From assembly GCA_016463265.1 (NCBI GenBank), contig JAEMRP010000070.1:1-5287 (forward strand): a stretch of DNA of 5,287 nucleotides, in the 5' to 3' direction. Origin of the DNA: Microbacteriaceae bacterium (GTDB taxonomy: Bacteria; Actinomycetota; Actinomycetes; Actinomycetales; Microbacteriaceae). This document shows, piece after piece, positions 1 through 5,287 of this stretch (positions are counted from its first letter, which is position 1; each line of letters starts with the position of its first letter). Below the pieces are notes generated by a model, which had not been told where the DNA came from, searched no databases, and saw nothing but the letters and a program-made list of their open reading frames with translations. A program made the translations under genes and the position numbers.

Positions 1-412
1 ATCCGTTGCGGTCGACGAATACATCGAGGCGTTCGCTGAGGGCGTTGACCACCGAGGCGCCGACACCGTGCAAGCCACCCGACGCCGTGTACGAGCCGGA
101 GCCGAACTTGCCACCCGCGTGCAATTTTGTGAAGACTACTTCGACACCGGAAAGGCCCGTCCGGGGCTCAATATCGACCGGGATTCCGCGACCCGTGTCG
201 TGGACCTCGACACTGCTATCGGCGTGAAGCGTGACGCCGATTGATGACCCGTATCCCGCCAGGGCTTCGTCAACGGAGTTATCGATTATTTCCCACAGAC
301 AGTGCATGAGACCACGTTCGTCTGTCGAGCCGATGTACATCCCAGGGCGCTTCCGAACCGCCTCGAGTCCTTCAAGGACACTGAGATGACGGGCGGAATA
401 TTCGGTAGCCAA
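1..412 (-). CDS. parE: DNA topoisomerase IV subunit B (ParE/GyrB-type), N-terminal part, cut by left edge
   Basis: This is the N-terminal 137 codons of a type IIA topoisomerase ATPase subunit, which together with a ParC/GyrA-type subunit passes DNA duplexes for decatenation and supercoil control. The GHKL ATPase motifs are visible: an early [10 protein letters not shown] (residues 20-29), the Mg/ATP motif E-I-I-D-N-S with E41 and N45, D72 in D-T-G-R-G-I-P, and the ATP lid G-G-K-F followed by S-G-G-L-H-G-V-G (residues 111-118). The segment L-M-H-C-L-W-E before the ATP motif resembles actinobacterial ParE rather than GyrB, which usually has an H-L-V-Y-E type sequence. The frame has no ATG or GTG before an upstream in-frame TAG, so the start is TTG at 412, with GAAGG eight bases upstream. 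The gene faces away from the zinc-ribbon gene on its right. I am sure of the family; ParE versus GyrB is less certain because the C-terminal part is missing. Confidence 0.93.
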   Translation of the reverse strand, partial: MATEYSARHLSVLEGLEAVRKRPGMYIGSTDERGLMHCLWEIIDNSVDEALAGYGSSIGVTLHADSSVEVHDTGRGIPVDIEPRTGLSGVEVVFTKLHAGGKFGSGSYTASGGLHGVGASVVNALSERLDVFVDRNG

Positions 413-420
413 TGATTTAG

Positions 421-425
421 CCTTC
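421..425 (-). promoter_or_regulatory. Ribosome binding site supporting the TTG start of parE
   Basis: On the minus strand GAAGG lies eight bases before TTG at 412. An in-frame TAG is only ten codons further upstream of that TTG, and no ATG or GTG occurs between them, so this site decides the start. Confidence 0.6.
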
Positions 426-444
426 GCTGACGGGGACGTGTCCT

Positions 445-474
445 ACCCTAGGCGAGCCCGTGGCGGCAGGGCAA
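445..474 (-). promoter_or_regulatory. Candidate sigma-70-type promoter for parE
   Basis: On the minus strand TTGCCC (474-469) and TAGGGT (450-445) are separated by 18 bases. This fits the loose actinobacterial -35/-10 pattern and would give a leader of roughly 25-30 bases before the TTG start. It was seen by eye only. The -10 matches the consensus at its three key positions (T, A and the final T). Confidence 0.4.
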
Positions 475-583
475 CAGGCTCTCCGCGGTTGTGAACAAAA
501 TTTACGCCCATGGCGAAACGAGGTGTTTTTCGAACGGGAATGTCCGACTCTCGTGATGGAATAGAGACATCGAAAGGAAGTAT

Positions 584-808
584 ATGACCACGACGCACTC
601 CCCCTCTGAAACCGCCACCGCACACGAGCTCAGCGCGCTCGATCGATGCGATTCGTGCGGAGCACAGGCCTACGTGCGCGTTCGAATTCGGTCCGGCGAA
701 CTCTTCTTCTGCGGACACCACGCGAGTGAGGTCAAGCCGGCGCTCGCTCCGGCCGCTCTCGAGTGGCTCGACGAGACAGACCGCCTCATCGCTGCCGACG
801 CGAGCTAA
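584..808 (+). CDS. Small zinc-ribbon protein, DUF7455-like
   Basis: This encodes a 74-residue cytoplasmic protein of unknown function. A putative metal site is formed by C22 and C25 (C-D-S-C-G) and C43 with H45/H46 (F-F-C-G-H-H), giving the pattern C-x2-C-x17-C-x-H-H. The segment between has the V-R-V-R...G-E-L short beta-ribbon expected for a zinc ribbon. This matches my memory of the small actinobacterial DUF7455 family, which is often found near the parE and sigma factor genes. The ATG at 584 is well supported by AAAGGAAG at 573-580. The C-terminus (residues 53-74) is an Ala/Leu/Asp/Glu-rich probable helix. The gene is convergent with gatD. There is no signal peptide or membrane segment. 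A role in nucleic acid binding is possible but not shown. Confidence 0.88.
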   Translation: MTTTHSPSETATAHELSALDRCDSCGAQAYVRVRIRSGELFFCGHHASEVKPALAPAALEWLDETDRLIAADAS

Positions 809-819
809 CTCCCACTCTC

Positions 820-847
820 GCGCTCGTTGGCGCTAACCTTCGAGCGC
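820..847. terminator. Inverted repeat between convergent genes, possible bidirectional terminator
   Basis: GCGCTCG (820-826) is exactly repeated in inverse at 841-847, enclosing a 14-base loop, in the 47-base gap between the stop codons of the zinc-ribbon gene and gatD. The position fits a shared terminator. Neither strand has a clear T-tract after the stem and the loop is large, so the function is uncertain. Confidence 0.35.
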
Positions 848-855
848 TCTCTGTT

Positions 856-1602
856 CTAGCCAGTCACTCGCTCAAACTCGGACCACATTTTCGTGTCCTG
901 GAATTCCCGAAGCCGTGCGTCATAAGCCGCAACCGCAAATTCGCTCAGTGCAAGTTGAGGTTCACGAGACGGAACGAGTGATGACAACAACCACTCCGTG
1001 AGATGGGGGTTCATCAATAGGACCGGGCCGATCAACGAAGTTCCAACGAAATTTTCGCGACGAACTCCTTCAACGTGTGTTGTCGGGTTCCGGCCGATGC
1101 CGCGCGAAGTCGCCATGAACCCCGGGATTTCCGGTGAACTCGAGACCATCGAAAATTGCGATTTGTAGCCGACAATTGGCTGAGACGTTCCCTCGAACGA
1201 GCCCATCACCTTGCCGGTATAGCGCTCGAACATCCCCACCTCGGTTGAGAAGTCGAAAATACCCACACCCGGAATGTCATACTTCATCTCTGCGTTGACG
1301 ATGCGCGATCCCAGACATTCCATTGCGTTATGGGTGAACAGAAAATGTGTGCCCGTTTGGATGAGTTCATCAATCCTGGATTTGTGGGGAGCGAGTCGAG
1401 CGATCGCTCGAATTTGACCGCTTTCCGTGAGCGGTCCGAGATAAACCAAATCGACTTTTCTCGAAACAAACGCCGGAGTCTCGTTGAGGCCTGTTCGAAT
1501 AACACGCGCGTCAGGAAGACACCGTGCGAGGTAATCGATGTTCGCATTGTCACCGTGCAAGTTCGCGATCTCGGGGAACAACATCTCAATCGTCAACGTC
1601 AC
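856..1602 (-). CDS. gatD: GatD-like class I glutamine amidotransferase subunit lacking its catalytic Cys and His
   Basis: This is a 248-residue homologue of GatD, the subunit that normally hydrolyses glutamine and passes ammonia to MurT for amidation of D-Glu in lipid II. The family framework is clear: the N-terminal N-L-H-G-D-x-x-N-I segment (residues 14-22), D-L-V-Y-L-G (51-56), the V-G-I-F-D-F-S-T-E strand (113-121) and V-E-G followed by G-T-S-L-I-G-P (177-193). Set against S. aureus GatD as I remember it (C94, H189), the nucleophile position in the C-G-G-Y-Q elbow is H91 (T-H-N-A-M-E), and the catalytic His of Y-L-H-G-P is I191. The usual G-G-G-x-D-R-E-Q segment is G-P-L-T-E-S-G-Q here. 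C96 lies five residues past the elbow position and is unlikely to replace the nucleophile. Length is normal and the frame is intact, so this is not simple decay. The start is GTG at 1602, overlapping the murT stop by four bases, with GGAG eight bases upstream. Membership of the family is confident; glutaminase activity is probably absent. Confidence 0.88.
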   Translation of the reverse strand: MTLTIEMLFPEIANLHGDNANIDYLARCLPDARVIRTGLNETPAFVSRKVDLVYLGPLTESGQIRAIARLAPHKSRIDELIQTGTHFLFTHNAMECLGSRIVNAEMKYDIPGVGIFDFSTEVGMFERYTGKVMGSFEGTSQPIVGYKSQFSMVSSSPEIPGFMATSRGIGRNPTTHVEGVRRENFVGTSLIGPVLLMNPHLTEWLLSSLVPSREPQLALSEFAVAAYDARLREFQDTKMWSEFERVTG

Positions 1603-3023
1603 GAGCTCTTCTCCATCAGGCGCTGCCGCAATTTTCGGTGAACCACGTCGCCGGTCGGACCGGCATTGTGATTGCTGTGGAGATTGAACACCACATCGAC
1701 TTCCCCGAGAGGCACCAGATCCGCCCCGCGTGTTTCCGACTCGACCAACACGATTCTGTTCGAATCAACGCCGGCCAGGGCGAGTCGTAGTGCTTGATCG
1801 TGGCGCCGAATTCCACCAACATAAATCGCAGAAATCGATGGGTCTGCTAGATATTCGTAGTCTGCGTCGTACGTCCACGCCGTGTTTTCGACCCCGTCGA
1901 AGCGGTCGGTTGTTTCGTCGATGGCGAGCAATACGATCTTGCGGCCGGGCACCGAGACGATGTCCGCAAATGCCCGCGACACCGCAACTCCCACCAGTCC
2001 CTTCGTGAGGAGTCGAACGAGACGCACGCCACCCACTGTTTCTTCAGCGAAACGACTCGTCGGCGGCGTGAGCGACTCGACGACCGACCCAATTTTCTGT
2101 GGTGCAACGTTGAGCACGTCGAGCGTCGCCGCTACGGCCGCCACGTTGTAAATGTTGACGACGCTTTCGTTCGTCAGGCGAATGCCGACCGTCCCGGAAT
2201 CAATCGTGAGCGACCTCAATCCCGATAAGCGGTCGATCGGCGACACACGGACGTCGGCCACCGGAGACCTGAAATCACACGCCGGACAACGAACGCGCCC
2301 GATGTGGTTGAAGCGCCAAAAGATCCAGTCGAGTCGTTCGTCGCACCGCGGGCAGATCGCTGCGTCCACCGCGGAACCGCCCGGTTCGCGCGGTTCATTT
2401 CCGGTCGGGTCGACGCCGAAAAAATGCCGGGCGTTCGCATCGCTGCCGAGCGACGCGGTGATGAGATCATCGGAGTTGAGCACGAGAGTTGTTGCCGGCG
2501 AAATTGCGGACGACAATATCCAGGCGATGTATTCCGGATGGGCGTTTCGCTTGATGGAGTCGCGGGTCAGATTCGTACACACCACAATGTCGGGAGCTAA
2601 CTGCGGAAGCACTCGCAACGCGGAACGTTCGTCCATCTCGAGCACCGCGACGTCACTCCGACATCTCCCCCACACCGTGACCCCGTTGATGAGAGTTGCG
2701 ACGATGCCGTCGCGGAGGTTGGAACCGGCCCTGTTCGTGGACACCCGCTTTCCGAGTGTGTGAAGTGCATCGGCAAGGAGGTTTGTGGTCGTGGTTTTTC
2801 CATTCGTCCCCGTCACGACAATGACCGTGTCGGGGCGAGCGATGACTCCGAGAAGATTCGGATATACCCACAGTGCAATGCGCCCAGGGACATGTGTCCC
2901 CTCGCGACCGAGAAAGCGAAGTATCGTCCCCGCACATTTTCCAAGCCAGAGGGCGGCGAGTGCACGCAACCCGTACCGCGGTCCGTGGCGTTTGCCAGGT
3001 GTAGGGACCGTCGGTTCAGTCAT
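1599..3023 (-). CDS. murT: MurT-like Mur ligase (DUF1727 C-terminal domain), divergent
   Basis: This is a 474-residue Mur-ligase-family protein. Canonical MurT uses ATP to make an acyl-phosphate on the alpha-carboxyl of D-Glu in lipid II and receives ammonia from GatD. Visible parts are the ATP-binding loop T-G-T-N-G-K-T-T-T (71-79), a ligase core with E-M-D-E (129-132), a Cys4 ribbon typical of MurT (C224, C227, C246, C249) and a DUF1727-like C-terminal domain from about residue 322. Departures from the S. aureus sequence as I recall it: the N-P-A-G motif after the conserved Lys reads K-G-L-V-G (K341), the D-G-R-D-x-S-W segment with the Asp that completes GatD's triad reads D-G-V-E-N-T-A-W (376-383), the R-D-Q-x-D-R-x-G-E stretch reads R-D-S-I-K-R-N-A-H (154-162), and the P-x-Y-T-x-L motif near the end is missing. 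The start ATG at 3023 shares one base with the rpoD stop (TAATG). No good ribosome site precedes it, so it probably depends on rpoD translation. The family is certain; the reaction may differ from amidation. Confidence 0.9.
   Translation of the reverse strand: MTEPTVPTPGKRHGPRYGLRALAALWLGKCAGTILRFLGREGTHVPGRIALWVYPNLLGVIARPDTVIVVTGTNGKTTTTNLLADALHTLGKRVSTNRAGSNLRDGIVATLINGVTVWGRCRSDVAVLEMDERSALRVLPQLAPDIVVCTNLTRDSIKRNAHPEYIAWILSSAISPATTLVLNSDDLITASLGSDANARHFFGVDPTGNEPREPGGSAVDAAICPRCDERLDWIFWRFNHIGRVRCPACDFRSPVADVRVSPIDRLSGLRSLTIDSGTVGIRLTNESVVNIYNVAAVAATLDVLNVAPQKIGSVVESLTPPTSRFAEETVGGVRLVRLLTKGLVGVAVSRAFADIVSVPGRKIVLLAIDETTDRFDGVENTAWTYDADYEYLADPSISAIYVGGIRRHDQALRLALAGVDSNRIVLVESETRGADLVPLGEVDVVFNLHSNHNAGPTGDVVHRKLRQRLMEKSS
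1611..1614 (-). promoter_or_regulatory. Ribosome binding site for the GTG start of gatD
   Basis: GGAG on the minus strand, inside the last codons of murT, is eight bases before the GTG at 1602. It favours GTG over the in-frame ATG six codons later, which would drop the conserved first beta-strand. Confidence 0.6.
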
Positions 3024-4462
3024 TACTCGAGGAACTCGCGAATGGTGACAGACCGAGAGGGGTGACGCAATTTTGTCATCGTCTTCGACTCAATCTGGCG
3101 GATGCGCTCGCGTGTGACGCCAAACGTTTCACCGATTTGGTCGAGCGTCTTGGGGATCCCATCACCGAGCCCGTAGCGCATGCGAATCACGCCTGATTCA
3201 CGCTCGGACAACGAATCGAGAACCGACTCCAACGCGACCAGTAACATGCGATTAGCGACGGCGTCGAGTGGAACAATCGCCTCCGTGTCCTCGATAAGGT
3301 CTCCGAATTCGGAGTCACCGTCTTCACCCAGAGGAGTGTGGAGCGAAATTGGCTCGCGACCGTACTTTTGAACCTCGACAACTTTTTCCGGTGTCATGTC
3401 CAATTCATTGGCCAATTCCTCGGGGGTCGGTTCGCGCCCAAAATCCTGCAGCAACTGGCGTTGAACACGGGCCAGTTTGTTGATGACCTCGACCATGTGA
3501 ACCGGAATTCGAATCGTTCGGGCCTGGTCAGCCATCGCGCGAGTGATTGCCTGACGAATCCACCAGGTTGCATAGGTCGAGAACTTGAATCCCTTCGTAT
3601 AATCGAACTTCTCCACCGCGCGAATCAGACCAAGGTTTCCCTCTTGAATGAGGTCGAGAAATTGCATTCCACGGCCGGTGTAGCGCTTCGCGAGCGAAAC
3701 GACAAGTCGAAGGTTAGCTTCGAGAAGGTGGCGTTTTGCGCGCTCGCCGTCGTCGGCGATGATCCGGTATTCGCGGCCTTCTCGACTTTTCTGCTTGGCT
3801 CCGGAGAGCTTCGCCCACTTTTCTTCGGCGAATAGTCCGGCCTCGATCCGAAGGGCGAGTGTGACTTCCTGTTCGGCGTTGAGAAGGGCAACCTTTCCGA
3901 TTTGTTTCAGATAGTCCTTGACGGGGTCGGCCGTGGCACCCGTAATCATCGTCGACACCGAGGGGATCTCGTCATCACCCGACGAAATGTGGATTGCGTC
4001 CGCGGGCAAGGTCGCCGTGAGCGCGGTCTTGACGTCTTCAGCCTCGTCGTCCGTGAGCTCAATCACCTCGTCTAGGGCCGGCACACTCATGTCCTCAACC
4101 TCGACAATGTTGTCATCACCAACCACGAGGACGACATCGAACTCTTCATCACCAATGAGCTCTGCGTCATCGCCGGGAGCAGCTTTTTTGCGAGACGCGG
4201 CGGCGGGCGTTTTTGCCGGTGCCTTTGCCGGTGCCTTCGCCGGTGCCTTCGCGGCGACCGTTTTGGCGGCTACCGTTTTGGCGGCTACCGTTTTTGCCGG
4301 TGCCTTTGCTGGTGCCTTTGCCGGTGCCTTCGCGGCTACCGTTTTCACGGGTGCCTTCACAGCAGGCTTCGCAGAAGCTTTCGCCGCGGGGGCTAAAGCA
4401 GCATCTTCCTGATTCTTATTCTTGCGATTGAAAAGGTTGAAACGGCGGGGGGCGTCAGCCAT
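3023..4462 (-). CDS. rpoD: Primary RNA polymerase sigma factor (SigA/HrdB/RpoD type)
   Basis: This 479-residue housekeeping sigma-70 factor directs RNA polymerase to -10/-35 promoters. In order it has: a basic low-complexity tail of K-A-P-A and K-T-V-A-A repeats (about 40-88), an acidic linker (about 98-145), region 1.2 (about 178-209, [11 protein letters not shown]), region 2 (about 247-316), region 3 (about 317-400) and region 4 (about 405-472). Region 2 includes the core-binding [10 protein letters not shown] and the -10 reading [12 protein letters not shown]. Region 4 has the helix-turn-helix [19 protein letters not shown] (440-458). The non-conserved alanine-rich N-terminus is typical of actinobacterial HrdB/SigA. 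The start ATG at 4462 is backed by GAAAGAGG eight bases upstream. It leads the rpoD-murT-gatD unit; the 3' end overlaps murT by one base. Nothing in the conserved regions looks damaged. Confidence 0.97.
   Translation of the reverse strand: MADAPRRFNLFNRKNKNQEDAALAPAAKASAKPAVKAPVKTVAAKAPAKAPAKAPAKTVAAKTVAAKTVAAKAPAKAPAKAPAKTPAAASRKKAAPGDDAELIGDEEFDVVLVVGDDNIVEVEDMSVPALDEVIELTDDEAEDVKTALTATLPADAIHISSGDDEIPSVSTMITGATADPVKDYLKQIGKVALLNAEQEVTLALRIEAGLFAEEKWAKLSGAKQKSREGREYRIIADDGERAKRHLLEANLRLVVSLAKRYTGRGMQFLDLIQEGNLGLIRAVEKFDYTKGFKFSTYATWWIRQAITRAMADQARTIRIPVHMVEVINKLARVQRQLLQDFGREPTPEELANELDMTPEKVVEVQKYGREPISLHTPLGEDGDSEFGDLIEDTEAIVPLDAVANRMLLVALESVLDSLSERESGVIRMRYGLGDGIPKTLDQIGETFGVTRERIRQIESKTMTKLRHPSRSVTIREFLE
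4214..4345 (-). repeat. In-frame repeats in the rpoD N-terminal tail
   Basis: This stretch is built from a 12-base unit (KAPA) and a 15-base unit (KTVAA). A 51-base block at 4295-4345 recurs at 4214-4264 with three mismatches, encoding the same 17 residues (40-56 and 67-83). Between the two copies lie two further KTVAA units. The pattern suggests expansion by slippage or unequal exchange within a disordered tail. Confidence 0.85.
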
Positions 4463-4489
4463 GAACAGTTCCTCTTTCGGGCAGTAGAA

Positions 4490-4527
4490 ACCCCCGTGTC
4501 AAATCGGCTGGGCCGCTGACTCGGGGT
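4490..4527 (-). promoter_or_regulatory. Imperfect 38-base hairpin in the rpoD leader
   Basis: On the minus strand ACCCC (4527-4523) pairs with GGGGT at the far end, then GTCA with TGAC, then CGGC with GCCG around a CCA loop, with one small bulge, an A-A mismatch and a two-base bulge. It ends 27 bases before the rpoD ATG and is followed by TTCT only. It could be the terminator of the PAC2 gene, or a leader structure of rpoD mRNA. The short T-tract makes a strong terminator unlikely. Confidence 0.45.
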
Positions 4528-4539
4528 CTTTCAGTTGAT

Positions 4540-4568
4540 AGGTTACCACGGGCGACTAGTCGTAAGAA
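4540..4568 (-). promoter_or_regulatory. Weak candidate promoter for rpoD
   Basis: On the minus strand TTCTTA (4568-4563) and TAACCT (4545-4540) stand 17 bases apart, across the end of the PAC2 gene. A start about seven bases downstream would put the leader hairpin near the 5' end of the mRNA. The match to consensus is poor at -35, so this is tentative. Confidence 0.25.
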
Positions 4569-5287
4569 TTACCGCGTGTTCGCAAAAAGTTTTCCAGTTC
4601 GGTCGCGATGCTCTCGGCGCTCGGAAACTGCCCTTCGTCGTCGACAAACGGTGACGGAGTGGGGTTGTCGAGCATGTACTTATCGTGACGGCTTTCCAAA
4701 TTCGTGATCAGTTTCGCTAGTTCATCGTTGTCCGCCACTTGATCAGCGATTCCCGTGAGAAACTCCCGACCCGTCTCTCTCAACGCATCGGTTTGAAGTG
4801 ATATTCCCGTACCTGTTGTAATCGCATCAACGACAGCGAGCGTTCCGGCCGGGAACTCGGCATCCGCGAGGTAGTGCGGTATCAACAAGACAAAACCGGC
4901 AACGGGGTGTTCCAATCTGGTGAGCATGAACTCGACCAGGTGAACAAACGTGCCAGGCACTTCGGTCGTTGGTTTCCAGACGGAATACTGCTCGATCAGG
5001 TCGTCTCGATTTCCGCTCACCGTCATGCCAACCGGTCGAGTGTGTGGAACGGGCATCGGAATAGCGTGAACCCACATCGTCTCTGAGGTCTCAAACTTTT
5101 CGATCGCGGTCACGACAGCTTCGGCGGCGGCTTCCCATCGATAATCCGGCTCGTATCCGGTCAGCAACAGAAACTGCACTCCAAGTTCATCGGTCACCAG
5201 TCTCAAAACGAGTTCCGGTGGGCGGTAATCCGTCAGGCGCGTCTGTTCGAACGTGAACGTTGGGCGGCGAGCGCGATAATCGAGCAG
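4556..5287 (-). CDS. PAC2-family protein, 5' end beyond right edge
   Basis: The last 243 codons of a PAC2-family (proteasome assembly chaperone-like) gene. The open frame runs through the window edge without a stop, and the first visible residues (L-L-D-Y-R-A-R-R-P) already match the actinobacterial family. The true start is therefore outside, and the TTG at 5206 is only an internal Leu codon. Recognisable features are T-D-Y-x-P-P-E-L (visible residues 19-26), the L-L-T-G-Y-E-P-D-Y-R-W strand-loop, P-H-T-R-P (81-85), and V-S-G-N-R-D-D-L-I, which corresponds to the family's S/N-R-P-E-L-I segment. The C-terminal 60 residues are helical and acidic. No catalytic motif is evident. In actinobacteria such proteins lie near proteasome or housekeeping genes, but their biochemical role is not settled. 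It lies 93 bases upstream of rpoD in the same orientation. Family assignment is from motif memory. Confidence 0.82.
   Translation of the reverse strand: MLDYRARRPTFTFEQTRLTDYRPPELVLRLVTDELGVQFLLLTGYEPDYRWEAAAEAVVTAIEKFETSETMWVHAIPMPVPHTRPVGMTVSGNRDDLIEQYSVWKPTTEVPGTFVHLVEFMLTRLEHPVAGFVLLIPHYLADAEFPAGTLAVVDAITTGTGISLQTDALRETGREFLTGIADQVADNDELAKLITNLESRHDKYMLDNPTPSPFVDDEGQFPSAESIATELENFLRTRGNSYD

Larger units (their letters stand above)
413..583. other. Divergent intergenic region between parE and the zinc-ribbon gene
   Basis: This 171-base gap holds the presumed promoters of both divergent genes. The parE side has a reasonable promoter candidate. On the plus strand only weak pairs are visible, such as TTTACG (501-506) with TGTTTT (524-529) at 17-base spacing, which I do not call. 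No RNA gene or repeat is apparent. Confidence 0.5.

Noticed and set aside
529..546. LexA-like box upstream of the zinc-ribbon gene (TCGAAC with an inverted GTCCGA)
   Set aside because: The spacing is six bases instead of the four usual for actinobacterial SOS boxes and the second half-site has a mismatch.
2152..2763. A 203-residue open frame on the plus strand
   Set aside because: It lies wholly antisense to murT, its translation is rich in Ser/Arg/Thr with no recognisable motif, and it has the look of a shadow frame.
3338..3835. A 165-residue open frame on the plus strand
   Set aside because: It is antisense to the highly conserved regions 1.2 to 3 of the sigma factor and has no family features of its own.
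3918..4412. A 164-residue Ala/Gly/Phe-rich open frame on the plus strand
   Set aside because: It is the complement of the rpoD N-terminal repeats; the hydrophobic repeats are a by-product of the KAPA/KTVAA coding.
4497..4502. A perfect TTGACA on the minus strand upstream of rpoD
   Set aside because: No -10-like hexamer follows at 16-18 bases, the site is inside the leader hairpin, and a start there would fall at or beyond the ribosome binding site.
4553..4562. Perfect palindrome CGACTAGTCG across the PAC2 stop codon
   Set aside because: It is only ten bases with no loop, and half is coding sequence; it is expected by chance and has no partner site.
1..5287. CRISPR arrays, tRNA/rRNA genes, insertion sequences or phage genes
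   Set aside because: None seen on either strand; all long conserved frames are chromosomal housekeeping-type genes with consistent base composition by eye.

Overview
The window reads as a compact piece of an actinobacterial chromosome. The primary sigma factor is of the HrdB/SigA type with an alanine-, lysine- and proline-rich N-terminal tail. A MurT/GatD-like pair, a DUF7455-type zinc ribbon, a ParE-type topoisomerase subunit and a PAC2-family protein surround it, a combination I associate with Actinobacteria and particularly Micrococcales/Microbacteriaceae. Base composition looks moderate rather than very GC-rich and intergenic gaps are short, which would fit a streamlined member of that group. 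The taxonomic placement is inference.

Layout, left to right. Positions 1-412 (minus) hold the N-terminal third of the ParE/GyrB-type ATPase gene, cut by the left edge and started at TTG. A 171-base divergent intergenic region follows. Positions 584-808 (plus) encode a 74-residue zinc-ribbon protein. A 47-base convergent gap contains an inverted repeat. From there everything is on the minus strand. Read in transcription order from the right edge it is: a PAC2-family gene (5' end outside the window), a 93-base gap with a strong imperfect hairpin, rpoD/sigA (4462-3023), a murT-like ligase gene (3023-1599) and a gatD-like gene (1602-856). The last three genes overlap at their stop/start codons (TAATG and GTGA), so they look like one translationally coupled unit.

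The most notable observation concerns the murT/gatD pair. Canonical MurT/GatD amidates the alpha-carboxyl of D-Glu in lipid II, with GatD releasing ammonia from glutamine through a Cys/His pair and an Asp supplied by MurT. In this GatD the nucleophile-elbow Cys is replaced by His (residue 91), the catalytic His in the usual T-Y-L-H-G-P motif is replaced by Ile (residue 191), and the usual GGGxD segment is rewritten. The partner MurT keeps its ATP-binding loop and Cys4 ribbon but has lost the NPAG motif and the usual D-G-x-D-x-S-W motif. The fold and pairing are kept while the glutaminase chemistry appears lost. My hypothesis is a repurposed enzyme that activates a D-Glu alpha-carboxyl but uses an acceptor other than glutamine-derived ammonia, for example an amino acid as needed in group B peptidoglycan. 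The alternative is a purely structural partner.

The other genes look ordinary: transcription initiation (RpoD), chromosome decatenation (ParE), and two proteins of unknown function (DUF7455, PAC2).
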